Shown piece by piece: positions 1-8,876 of a stretch of 64,000 bases of DNA; the first letter of the stretch is position 1; each line of letters begins with the position of its first letter. Origin of the DNA: Molossus alvarezi. Lineage: Eukaryota > Chordata > Mammalia > Chiroptera > Molossidae. The stretch is from contig CM073886.1 of NCBI GenBank assembly GCA_037176705.1, positions 5,952,001-6,016,000 on the forward strand, in the 5' to 3' direction. Position numbers and translations under genes: made by a program. The notes under the pieces were generated by a model. It had not been told where the DNA came from, searched no databases, and saw nothing but the letters and a program-made list of their open reading frames with translations.

Positions 1-260
1 CGTGAGGACTAACAACCGTTAAAATCGGCTGTTGGCACAGTGCTCGGCACGAAAGAAAGGCGCAGACGTCAGGCGGGCCGCGAAGGTCTCGGCGCCGGGG
101 CCGCAGGGGCGGAGAGCGGGGCGCAGGCTCCGCCCGCAGCGCCGGCTCCGGCTGCCCAGCCCCCGCCCGGCCCGGCCCGGCCTCCGAAGAAAGGCCAGGG
201 AAGCGGGAAGCCAGGCCTCACGTGCGGCGCCGGGCCGCGTCGAGGGGCGGCCCTACTCAC

Positions 261-357
261 TGAGCCACAGCTCCAGCGCCGCCGCCGGCCCCGGGGGCCC
301 CTCGGCCGCCTCGGTCCCCGCGGCCCGCGCCGCCGCCGCCGCCGCCGCCGCCGCCAT
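261..357 (-). CDS. GGA2: GGA2 exon 1 (partial gene, N-terminus)
   Basis: First coding exon of a Golgi-localized, gamma-ear-containing, ARF-binding adaptor, a monomeric clathrin adaptor that sorts cargo between the trans-Golgi network and endosomes. The ATG (complement of 355-357) lies in a CpG island. It encodes Met, nine alanines, then an acidic/Pro-rich stretch ending GPPGPAAALELWL, which matches the start of mammalian GGA2 just before the VHS domain. The exon ends at a consensus donor (CTCA|GTGAGT, GT at 259-260), giving 97 nt, phase 1. Bases 1-260 are the start of intron 1; the remaining exons lie outside the window to the left. Position next to EARS2 agrees with mammalian synteny. The polyalanine run is longer and purer than the Ala/Thr/Val mix I recall for human GGA2. 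Confidence 0.93.
328..355. repeat. GCC/GGC triplet repeat coding polyalanine in GGA2
   Basis: A pure run of CGC triplets directly follows the GGA2 start codon on the minus strand and encodes nine consecutive alanines. It is a short trinucleotide microsatellite inside coding sequence and probably length-polymorphic. Confidence 0.9.
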
Positions 358-769
358 GGGACGCGCACCGCTGCAGAGGCCGCGGCCGCCCAGCGTCAGG
401 CCGCCCGGCTGGCTCGCTGCAGATGCCGACGCGGCAGGCGCGGGCCGCACGTGACGGGGCGGGTCCTGAGCGGACACACCCACCCGCCCGGCCCCGCGTC
501 GGCGCAGACGCCGGGCTGGGGCGCTGCCGCCCCGCGGTCCCCCGGCTCCTAGTCCGCGTCCGGGCCGGTCAGCCGGCTTCGTGCGGCCCGCGCCCTCGGG
601 CCCGTCGGAAGCCTGCCTGCCAGATAAAACACGGGACGCACGCGGTTGCATTTGAATTTCAGACAACGAGTACTTCCTTTAGCACTTTAATTCAGGAGGG
701 TTTTTCCTGAGCACCTGTGAGCGACTCGCCGGGCTCCCTCCTATTCTGCTTTATTTTCCCCATAGTGCA

Positions 770-1199
770 TCACACTATCAACGTGCTAGATGTTTACTTA
801 CTTCGTTAGAGTATTACCCCCCCCACACACACACACAAATAAAGTTATGGTTCTCATACATTATGAAATGTACACATGTTAAATATTTTAATTAAATACG
901 GGAACCAATGTGTTATATGTTCAAAAGAGAAATGAGACAAAGGGGCAGATTTGTACAGAATAAAGGAATGTTGCAACAGGTGTGTAAGTGGACACAAGCT
1001 TTTCCACCAGCAGTGAGGGTTGTTTATCCAGCGGACAGAATTAATTTGCATGTCACTAGGCAGGAATAAAACAATTCCTGGTTGTCCGTTACCTACAGCT
1101 AAGGAGTTGTGAGACAGCTCTGAGAGCCTGAAAGGCTAGAGAGGAATGGCATGCTGTCTAGACCATGAATAATTTTCCTTTAAGCACAAATTCTCTATA
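770..1199. other. Intergenic sequence, no gene seen
   Basis: AT-rich sequence with a short C run and CA run near 817-836. I recognise no gene or repeat family here. Confidence 0.5.
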
Positions 1200-1209
1200 C
1201 TTCATTTCC

Positions 1210-1325
1210 TGTTTCACCCCACTAACATAAGCAGGAACTTTGCTTTATACACTTCTCATTATCCCCAGTACCTAGAATGTGCCTAGCAAGCTAATGCCAA
1301 TAAATATTTGCTGAATGGCCAAGTG
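1210..1325 (+). mobile_element. LINE-2 3' end fragment
   Basis: Contains the CCTAGAATGTGCCTAG...AATAAATATTTGCTGAATG type ending typical of mammalian L2 3' ends. Old and diverged. Confidence 0.5.
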
Positions 1326-1355
1326 AACTGTGGAAGGAATAACAGGCAGCTGTGG

Positions 1356-1585
1356 GCCCTGGCTGGTTTGACCCAGCCATGATCGCATCTAAGGACTGAA
1401 GAGTCAAGGGTTCGATTCCCGGTCAAGGTCAAGTACTTGGGTTGCAGGGTCATCCCCACCGGGATTGGGCTGGTTCCAGAGGCAAACAATGGATGTGTCT
1501 CTCTGGCATAGTTGTTTTTCTATCTCTCTTTCTCTAAAAAATCAATGGAATAATATCCTCAAGTGAGGATAAACCAAAAACAAAA
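1356..1585 (+). mobile_element. Type A SINE, diverged
   Basis: Starts GCCCTGGCTGGTTTG and ends with the hairpin TCCTCAAGTGAGGA (1556-1569) before an A-rich tail. The A-box region is partly deleted, so this is an old copy. Confidence 0.8.
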
Positions 1586-1749
1586 GTTAAAAAAAGAAGT
1601 AGCTATGGGACTTTAGGTCCCATCCCTCCTCCAGATAAGGACACACATTGGCTGTGCTATCTCAGCTCCAAAATAAGTCTAGCCACATACATCTCCATCT
1701 GACAGATTGCTACCCAAAGCACCCTTGTATATACAAATTATTATTGTGG

Positions 1750-2335
1750 ACAAAAAAAGGAGCCATATACTAAACCTGACAAGCTCAGGGGAGGCCTGCA
1801 TGGAGGCCTTACAAACTCAGAGAGCAAAAGTAACCACATAGAAAGGTCTGAAATTAAATCTTAACTAAAAGCAAGTCATGGCTGGTACTCATGCCCTAGG
1901 CTGGTATCTTCCTTGACAAAGGTCAATCTTTACCTTAACTGAGCCTGTCTGTTGTCTTTTTGCATCTAAAATAACATGCCTTTGGAATGTCAAGGTAAAT
2001 TTTCTTGCTATCATGTTAATTATTGACTTTTAGCTACCCCAAACTCACAAATGTAAAAGAAGTATTTGTCTATTCCTTTTACTTTTTACTCAGTCCCAGA
2101 GATTTCCCCCACTTTTTCTCCAGCCACCCTAATCTATCCCAGTGAATTGTATATAATCCCCTTACACCTCCTCCTTTGATTGTAGTGTATAAAATAAAGT
2201 GCGTAACTGCCATTCCCTGAGCATTATCTCAATCCATTGAGATTTTGCTTCCCCCCAATTATCTTCAGGTTAGCTCAAATAAACTAAAAAATTCTTACAA
2301 GTTTCGAGGTTTATGTTTACATTATGAAACTGCTG
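1750..2335 (+). mobile_element. LTR-like interspersed repeat, copy 1
   Basis: Shares long diverged stretches in the same order and orientation with 24480-25010, for example TCAATCTTTACCTTAACT, TTTGGAATGTCA and CTCAATCNNTTGAGATTTTGCTTC. It contains ATAAAATAAAG near 2190 and ends near TCAAATAAACT. The form suggests a solo LTR of an old endogenous retrovirus; the family is not identified. Confidence 0.5.
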
Positions 2336-2399
2336 CTGAATAACATGCAGCTGAGCTACTTACTGTGTGCCAGGCTCTGGGCTAGACCTTTTACAGTCA

Positions 2400-2745
2400 T
2401 CTCAGTAAACTTGAGCGGCTATAACAAAACACCATAGTCTGGGTGACTCAAAGGACATTTATTTCTCACAGGTCTTGAGTCTGGAATCCCAAGATCCATG
2501 CTGCAGGTGTGGTTCTGTGTAAGAACCCCTTCTTGGTTTGCAGAGGATGGACTGCGTTCTTGCTGTGTGCTCCTCTGGTGGAGGAAGACAGCTGGACTCT
2601 TCTTAGTAAGGGACCAATCTGGTCAGGTCATGAGGGGCACTCTCATGACCTCCTCTAAACATAATTATCTCCCAAAGTCCCCACCTCCAAATGGATTAGT
2701 TTCAACATATGAACTTTTAGAGGATACATTCAGTCGATAATCTTA
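2400..2745 (-). mobile_element. MaLR (MST/THE1-like) LTR fragment
   Basis: Read on the minus strand it matches the general MST/THE1 pattern: near the left end TATAACAAAACACCATAG (complement orientation), TTTATTTCTCACAG, then CTCATGACCTCCTC and CCACCTCCAAATGG, ending TTCAACATATGAAC. Old mammalian LTR. Confidence 0.7.
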
Positions 2746-2888
2746 TTCACTAGGGGAAATTTTGTATTTCAATGAAAACTATGTATTGTCTATAGCACAC
2801 CCTTCTGTTATCTGATTGTGGTTCTTTGGGAATTACTTTACATCCCTGAAAAGGTAGAGAATGGAATGCAATCAAAATCATTCGTCCA

Positions 2889-3143
2889 GCCCTGGCCAGT
2901 TTGGCTCAGCGGTTAGAGCGTCGGCCTGCGGTCCAGAGAGACCCGGGTTCGGTTCCCGCTAAGGGCGCGTACTTCGGTTGCAGTTTGTCCCCGGCCCTGG
3001 TTGGTCCTGCGGGTGGCAGCCACTCGATGTGTCCCTTTCACATCGATGTTTCTCTCTCTCTCTCTCTTCCTCTCCCTCCCTCCCACTCTATCTGAACAAA
3101 AAATGGAAAAATGTCCTCGGGTGAGGATAAAAAAAAAAAAAAA
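2889..3143 (+). mobile_element. Type A SINE, well preserved
   Basis: Full tRNA head (GGCTCAGCGGTTAGAGCG, GGGTTCGGTTCCCGC), CT-rich body, terminal hairpin TCCTCGGGTGAGGA (3114-3127) and a 13-A tail. Inserted at the left end of a LINE-1/HAL1 fragment. Confidence 0.95.
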
Positions 3144-3267
3144 TCATTCATCTAAATCATGCAAATATGGACCCTTCAACATTTCATATAATACTAGGTT
3201 GGTGGTGATGAACTCCTTTAGCTTTTTCTTGTCTGGGAAGCTCTTTATATGTCCATTGACCCGAACC
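3144..3267 (-). mobile_element. LINE-1/HAL1 ORF1 segment, inverted
   Basis: Minus strand encodes the C-terminal part of LINE-1 ORF1 protein (KSFPDKKKLKEFITT, YEML). The same element continues on the plus strand from about 3268, so this is the inverted 5' half of one insertion. Confidence 0.75.
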
Positions 3268-3356
3268 AGTATTATTAGATATGTTGAAGGGTCTTCTTGA
3301 AGATCAAAAGTATGAACAAGAAAACGGCAATAAAACATGTCTATCAACAATTGACT

Positions 3357-3537
3357 CTACGCGATGAGGAATCTCAGCTTCCCCAAATGCAGCCCATAAC
3401 ACAGTTTATTAGGGATTCTTCTCCACCCGGTTGTCATCTCCATTTCTCAGGCGGCCTTTGGGAACACAACCTCCCACAACACACATCAATGAAAGTTTGA
3501 AAATTCCCCATGCACCATCCAAAAAAAACACACAAAA
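3357..3537 (+). mobile_element. Unidentified retro-insert with A-rich tail
   Basis: Interrupts the LINE-1 3' region between ATTGACTCTA and CTGATTCTAC, which look like a short target duplication. It ends in AAAAAAAACACACAAAAAAA, so it may be a retrotransposed RNA fragment. I do not recognise the source. Confidence 0.4.
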
Positions 3538-3567
3538 AAACAACTGATTCTACAAACAAAATGAACA

Positions 3568-3838
3568 GCCCTGGCCAGTTTGGCTCAGCGGTTGGAGCGT
3601 CGGCCTGCGGTACAGAGAGACCCGGGTTCAGTTCCCGCTAAGGGCACGTACCTCGGTTGACAGTTTGTCCCCGGCCCTGGTTGGTCATGCGGGTGGCAGC
3701 CACTCGATGTGTCCCTTCACATCGATGTTTCTCTCTCTCTCTCTTCCTCTCTCTCCCTCCCGCTCTATCTGAACAAAAAATGGAAAAATGTCCTCGGGTG
3801 AGGATAAATAAATAAATAAATAAATATAAAAATAACAA
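3568..3838 (+). mobile_element. Type A SINE
   Basis: Complete copy with terminal hairpin and an AAATA-repeat tail. Flanked by the target duplication ACAAAATGAACA (before 3568 and from 3841). Confidence 0.95.
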
Positions 3839-3957
3839 AAACAAAATGAACAAACAGAACAGAAACAGACTCATAGAGAATTTTTTGATAGTTGCCAGAT
3901 GGGAGGACAGTTTGGAGAATGGGCGAAAATGGTGAAGGAATTAAGAAGTACAAATTG

Positions 3958-4217
3958 GCCCTGGCCAGTTTGGCTCAGCGGTTAGAGCGTCCGCCTGCGG
4001 TCCTGAGAGACCCGGGTTCGGTTCCCGCTAAGGGCATGTACCTCGGTTGCAGTTTGTCCCCGGCCCTGGTTGGTCGTGCGGGTGGCAGCCACTCGATGTG
4101 TCCCTTTCACATCGGTGTTTCCCTCTCTCTCTCTTCCTCTCTCTCCCTCCCACTCTGTCTGTACAAAAGATGTAAAAATGTCCTCGGGTGAGGATAAAAT
4201 AAATAAATAAATAAAAT
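3958..4217 (+). mobile_element. Type A SINE
   Basis: Complete copy; flanking duplication AAGAAGTACAAATT on both sides. The right-hand duplication was then used again by the next SINE. Confidence 0.95.
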
Positions 4218-4233
4218 AAGAAGTACAAATTGG

Positions 4234-4477
4234 GCCCTGGCCAGTTTGGCTCTGTGGTAGAGCGTTGGCCTGTGGACCAATGAGTCGCAGGTTCAATTTT
4301 GGTCAAGGGCACATACCTCGGTTGTGGTTCATCCCAGGCCCTGGTCAGGGTCTTGCGGGAGGCAACCAGTCGATGTGTCCCTCTCACATAGATGATTCTC
4401 TCTCTCCCTTTCTCTCCCTCCCACTCTATCTGAAGATAAATACAAAAATTTCCTCAGGTGAAAATTAAAAAAAAAAA
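4234..4477 (+). mobile_element. Type A SINE, diverged
   Basis: Diverged head (GGCTCTGTGGTAGAGCG) and a decayed terminal hairpin (TCCTCAGGTGAAAA). Flanked on both sides by AAGAAGTACAAATT, the third occurrence of that target sequence. Confidence 0.9.
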
Positions 4478-4909
4478 GAAGTACAAATTAGTTGTTAAAC
4501 TGATGAACCTGGGGGCGGGGTCATGGAAAGAAATAAACCAAAGAACTTGTATGCATATATGCATAACAGATGGACACAGACAACAGTGTGGGGAAGGCAA
4601 GAGGGGAGGAGGAAGAGGGGGTTAATGGGGAAAAAAAGGGGGACATCTGTAATACTTTTCAACAATAAAGATAATTTTTTTTTAAAAATTGAAGCCAGGG
4701 TTCACACAAGAATACACTCCATGTTTGTAATCTCCAGACATTCTAAGTTTATGTTCACAAAATAATGTACTTAACTTACATACATTATAGGTAGCTATAT
4801 TCAAACTATAGGTGTGCTGTCATGACAGTATTCTCCCTAAAAATTAAATGTTCTTTGTTATAATGTATCAGCGAGATAACAGACGCACAGCCAAATTCTA
4901 AACGAGCGC

Positions 4910-4915
4910 TTTATT
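4910..4915 (-). terminator. ERV-1 polyadenylation signal AATAAA
   Basis: AATAAA on the minus strand, about 45 bases before the TACA end of the element, followed by a GT-rich stretch. Correct place for the R/U5 part of a 3' LTR. Confidence 0.6.
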
Positions 4916-5254
4916 GTCACCGGCGGACTGCGGGGGGCACAGTCTTCTCTCAGACCAACAGCCCCAATTCTTCTTGCTCATCCAATTTTGAAGATAGAAG
5001 CCCCATCCTCCTTTCTCTCCCCCTCCCTCCGAGGACCGTTATAGTAGTGGGCATTGTAACATTTCCCGACTCTTAGTTAATATAAGTTGGAAAAAAGTTT
5101 GTGTTGTTTGGAACTCTGGGTTGACCCCTAGGGAGGGCCTCTAGGGCAAGTGTTCTTCCGTAGCTACTTCCTGCTGTTCTCCCTCTGGGTTGCTCCTCCT
5201 GGGGGTCACCCTGGGGTAGTGGGGTGTAAGTTTGAAGTAGAAGTTGGTGGTGGG

Positions 5255-5765
5255 CAATCCTGGCCAGCTCGGTCACCCGTGCATATAGAAATTTCAGAAA
5301 ACATGGGAGAAGCAGTAAGAGGAGAGAAATTACTATTAGTGGAATTATAAGTGGGAGCAGGATGTTAAAGAGGGGGTTTGACCACCATTGGCTTAGTGGT
5401 GATGCTTCCTCCGGCCTGCGATTGCGGAGCCTCTCCTGGAGTTTTTGGAGAGAGTTAATATTTTCCTCTACTATACCTGATTTGTTGATATAGTAGCAGC
5501 ATTTTCTTGGAGGAAAAGGCAGGTACCTCCTTTCTCAGTGGTGAGAAGGTCCAGGACCGGCGGTTTTGAAGGGCGACTTCTGCTAGGGAGGTGAGTTGTC
5601 GTTGTAGGGAGGCTAGAGAGGCTACTGAGTTCTCGAAACCTCGTTCTAAATCGCCTGGATTTGTTTGGTCATTTTAAGGCTGTGTCCAAGTCTGGTCCCC
5701 CCAATTCCTAGGGCTGCTACTGAGGTGAAAAAGGTGAGGCCTACAAGAAATGGGAGGAAAATAGC
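5255..5765 (-). pseudogene. env: ERV-1 env transmembrane subunit remnant
   Basis: Minus strand, over several frames, shows in order a hydrophobic fusion-peptide-like segment, a glutamine-rich heptad region followed by LQNRR, a C-x6-CC region whose frame slips by one base, a second heptad region, an SQWWSNPLF-type stretch and a hydrophobic membrane anchor with a short tail. This is the gammaretrovirus-like transmembrane subunit. In-frame stops and the missing surface subunit show it is dead. Confidence 0.75.
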
Positions 5766-6480
5766 CTACTTCTGGTGGGGAGTTAGTGGGGATTAGGAGG
5801 CCTGAGGCTAAAAATTTGGAGATGAGGGGTTTTAGGCCCTGTAGGTGTTTTCGAAAAATTGGGTACTGAGGTATATTAGGAAAGAGAGAGATGTTTTTAA
5901 GGGATATTTTGATGGGGGTCTGGTGAGTAGCTATGGAGGGCTGGCTAGTGTCCCAGACCTGAGGATTAACAATAGAGGGGGAAATGGGAAAGGAAGCGGA
6001 GGAATTGGGGGTGTGGCTGTCGTCCAGCAAGCCGAATATTCTGATATTTTGAGAAATGCTTGTAGGTCTCTTTGGAGGGGAGAGTTGGAGGATAGTATGG
6101 AATTTGCTTAAGATATCCCGTCCTAGGAGGGGGTGGGGCATTGGGGCATGACTAGGAATTGATGTGTAAATGAAGTTCCTTCTAAGATACAAGTTACAAG
6201 AGGGGTAATAAGGGGGCAGGAGCGCTGACCTGAGTCCCCCACTACGAAGGTTTGAGAAGAGCTGAGAGGGCCATTAGATCCCGGGAGGGTGGAGAAGGTG
6301 GCCCCAGTGTCTATGAGGAAGGCGATTTCCTTTCCTGCTATGCGCAGGTTTACCCTGGGCTCACTGTGGGTGATGTGTACTGGGGCCGGTGTCCCAGGGC
6401 TTCCTCAGTCCTCTGCCCCAGTCCCAGAAATTCTGTTACTGTCCTGGGTGGGGCGTTGTTGGGGACGGTTGACCCAAATG
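5760..6480 (-). pseudogene. pol: ERV-1 protease end and start of reverse transcriptase
   Basis: Minus strand shows the conserved end of retroviral protease (LLGRDILSKF, near 6120) and the amino end of reverse transcriptase (a segment with IPQYPI and LKPLI). It then breaks off before any of the polymerase catalytic motifs. The YxDD box, RNase H and integrase are absent from this element. The break joins directly to env at about 5760. Confidence 0.75.
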
Positions 6481-7017
6481 CCCTTTGTCACTCGGGGCAA
6501 TCAATTCCCCAGTGGCCCTGGTGGTGACAGTGTGGGCAAGGCCCCGGTGGGGGGCGAGGGTTTGGGCACTGTCTCTTCCCGTGGCCCATTTGTTTGCATT
6601 TGAAGCAGGAGCCAGGAGGACTTGACTGAGGAGGTTGTCCCCTAGAGCCTTGGCCCCTGGGACCAGTGTCCCTTTGAAGGGCCTTCGCCAGCATAAGGTA
6701 GTTCTCCTGTTGTCTTTTCTGTTGCTCCTCCCTCTCCGTGTCCTCCCGGTTGTTAAAGACCTCAGAGGCATTATGTGAGAACTCTCTCTAAGGTGTCTCG
6801 GGCGTCCTCAAGTTTTTTGAGTTTGCGTCTAATGTCAGGGGCAGATTGGGAGATGAGATGGGAGTGGAGGAGCGTGGTCCCAGCTGGGGAGGCGGGGTCC
6901 ATACGAGTGTATCTACGAAAGGCCTGGGAGAGTCCTTCTAGGAATTCTCCTGGATTTTCTTGGGGCCTTTGATTTCTTTGATTTTGTCATAATTGACGGC
7001 CTTATTGGCTAGTTTTT

Positions 7018-7290
7018 ATTTTATTATTATTATTATTATTATTATTTTTAATCCTCACCCGAGGACATTTTTCCTTTTTTTTTTTTTTTTTTATTCAGAT
7101 AGAGCGGGAAGGAGAGGAAGAGAGAGAAACATTGATGTGAAAGGGACACATCGAGTGGCCACCACCCACAGGACCCAACCAGGGCCGGGGACAAACTGCA
7201 GCCAAGGTACATGCCCTTAGCGGGAACCGAACCCGGGTCTCTATGGACCGCAGGCTGACGCTCTAACCACTGAGCCAAACTGACCAGGGC
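7018..7290 (-). mobile_element. Type A SINE inside ERV-1 gag
   Basis: Complete minus-strand copy with an ATT-repeat and a T run (A tail) on the left. Flanking duplication TTGGCTAGTTTTT lies at 7005 and from 7290. Confidence 0.95.
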
Positions 7291-7521
7291 TTGGCTAGTT
7301 TTTCTAAGACCTGAAGAAGGTAGTATATAAGACGGTCGCGTTCCCTACGATTAGCATGGCCAATTTGATAGTTCCAATTTGGGTCGTTGTGGGGAACTGC
7401 TTCTCCCCCTAGAGGGAGGTTATTGTCCCAGGCATGTGCCTCATCTGCTACTTGCTGGGCAGTCACCCACACCCGATCCTTATCGTATGCAGAGAGGGAG
7501 GAAGTAAGGATAGAAAGATCG

Positions 7522-7570
7522 GCCCTGGCCGGTTTGGCTCAGCGGTTAGAGCGTCGGCCTGCGGTACAGA
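7522..7570 (+). mobile_element. 49-bp SINE head, tailless
   Basis: Only the first 49 bases of a type A SINE (A-box half of the tRNA domain), with no body and no A tail. Flanked by a perfect 14-bp duplication GGATAGAAAGATCG (7508-7521 and 7571-7584), so the boundaries are those of the insertion itself. Confidence 0.9.
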
Positions 7571-8855
7571 GGATAGAAAGATCGTGCCAGGTAAGATCAT
7601 AGGACTGAGTGAGGTATTGGAACTCCTTGATGTAGGTGTCGATCAGAGGAGAAGGAGCCAAGGCGGCATTCAATTTGGGCTAAGTCAGAGAGGGAGAAGG
7701 GGATGGCCACACGCACTGTTCCCTCCACGCCAGCTACTTCCCCGAGTGGATATAAACCAGTCTGGGGAGGTTTACGTGGGCGGAGAAAGGGGGGAGATGC
7801 GGGGGAAGGCATGTCTGGTGGAGGAGAAGAGGCATTCAGATAAGGCAGAGGTGGAGCGGTTGGTGAGGCGGGAGAAGGGGGTGTACCTGGGGCAGGAGGA
7901 GGAGGAGAAGAAGTGGGGGCTGAGTGGTCTTGAGGGTCAAAAGAATCTGTAGAAAAGAGGGGGATTGGGGATCCGGCAGAAGGACTTGGTGGGTGGAGCG
8001 GGTAGAACAAAGGGAAGGGTGGGAGCGGAGAGAAGAAAGCCTGCACGTGAGGAATTCCTGAGGCCTTGCCTGTCCGGTGGCGGAAATTATCTAAGTCTCT
8101 TAGAATATTGAAGTCAAAAGTGCCATTTTCTGGCCATTGGGAGTTATTGTCGAGTTTATATTGGGGCCAGGCTGTATTGCAGAGGAATACAGATTTGCGG
8201 GGCCTCAAATCAGAGGCCGAGGGTTTTTTTTTAGGTTTTTTAGTAGACAGCCAAGGGGGCTTGAGCGAGGCGGTTTCGAGTGAGAGGACCCCATTTCGTA
8301 GAGAGGCAATGACGGGAGAGGGCGTCCCCCTCTCCAATCAAGGCCTCCAGAGGACAAGCCTATAGGAAAGACAAATCAAGAAGGAGTCGTCGCCCTGACT
8401 TGAATGCCCGAGAGTAGTGAGAGACCCGACTGGGTACCCAGATTTTTGAGATGAGAGCGTGACGGGCGGGCCACTCCGTAGACAGGAGGGTCAAAATCGA
8501 AACCATGCGTAGGTGGGAAAATAAGGGAGAATTTCGAGGCGAGAGTGAGACAGGCAGGCCACCCAGTAGCAAGTGTAGGTGGAAGGATAAGGGTGAATAG
8601 GGAAGGAGAGGAAGAAAGGGAGGGTGAGGGTGCCTAAAATTTGGAAGGCCAACCAGAGAGGGGAGGGAGCAATTCCTTACCTTCTGGTTCGGCAGGTAGG
8701 AGGAGGTCCGGGATGGGTTGGAGCCGGCCAATCAACCCAAACCACATTCCACCCAGAATCTGCGAGTTAGCCCGGGCAAGCTTCTGCTGTCCACTGCTTC
8801 CCAGGTAGTAAGGGTGGTCTGTGCTGGGGATCGTCCAGGCTACCAAGCTCCCGTC

Positions 8856-8873
8856 TCCCGGGTTTTGGCACCA
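8856..8873 (-). other. Retroviral primer-binding site, tRNA-Phe-like
   Basis: Minus strand TGGTGCCAAAACCCGGGA. It differs at one of 18 bases from the complement of the tRNA-Phe 3' end as I know it. Its position between gag leader and LTR-like sequence is correct for a retrovirus. Confidence 0.75.
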
Positions 8874-8876
8874 TCA

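Larger units (their letters stand above)
60..620. promoter_or_regulatory. CpG island covering GGA2 exon 1 and promoter
   Basis: Very GC-rich, CpG-dense sequence around the GGA2 start codon; density drops abruptly after about 620. The upstream part (358-620, read on the minus strand) should hold the 5' UTR and core promoter. No TATA box is evident, as expected for a CpG-island promoter. The transcription start cannot be placed from sequence alone. Confidence 0.8.
3268..4690 (+). mobile_element. LINE-1/HAL1 ORF1 end and 3' UTR, interrupted
   Basis: Plus strand shows the last ORF1 codons (near 3270-3345), then the 3' UTR (3540-3567, 3841-3957, 4480-4690), which is the complement of the region left of ORF1 in the HAL1-like copy at 37505-37870. 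It ends CAACAATAAAGATAATTTTTTTTTAAAAA. It is split by three SINEs and by an unidentified insert at 3357-3537. Confidence 0.75.
6480..8400 (-). pseudogene. gag: ERV-1 gag remnant
   Basis: The longest open stretch (8337-7597, minus, 246 codons) holds a matrix-type segment with FCNTAWPQYKLD-like features (here LCNTAWPQYKLD) followed by a long Pro/Ser-rich region and the start of capsid. Nucleocapsid lies at about 6630-6488 with two CCHC zinc knuckles (C-x2-C-x4-H-x4-C twice), a class I retroviral feature. Frameshifts separate the parts. A type A SINE (7018-7290) and a 49-bp SINE head (7522-7570) interrupt it. No functional protein is possible. Confidence 0.8.
4864..8876 (-). mobile_element. Class I endogenous retrovirus ERV-1 (minus strand, ERV-F-like), defective
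   Basis: Reading on the minus strand from right to left: primer-binding site (8873-8856), leader, gag with two CCHC knuckles, protease end, the first part of reverse transcriptase, then directly the env transmembrane part, and a 3' end with AATAAA (complement of 4910-4915) finishing TACA at about 4864. Most of pol and the env surface part are missing. Frames are broken throughout, and two SINE-derived pieces lie inside gag. The primer site and gag resemble the ERV-F group; this rests on recognition, not alignment. Confidence 0.8.

Noticed and set aside
32..552. Plus-strand open frames in the GGA2 CpG island
   Set aside because: Same composition effect; low-complexity Arg/Pro/Ala text antisense to GGA2 exon 1.
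2901..3095. Recurring small frames starting MAQRLERRPAVQRDPGSVPAKG
   Set aside because: This peptide is the conceptual translation of the type A SINE head and recurs with each copy on both strands; not a gene family.
7597..8337. 246-codon minus-strand open frame as a possible domesticated gag gene
   Set aside because: It is one segment of a gag broken by frameshifts and SINE insertions, without signs of a preserved full-length frame.
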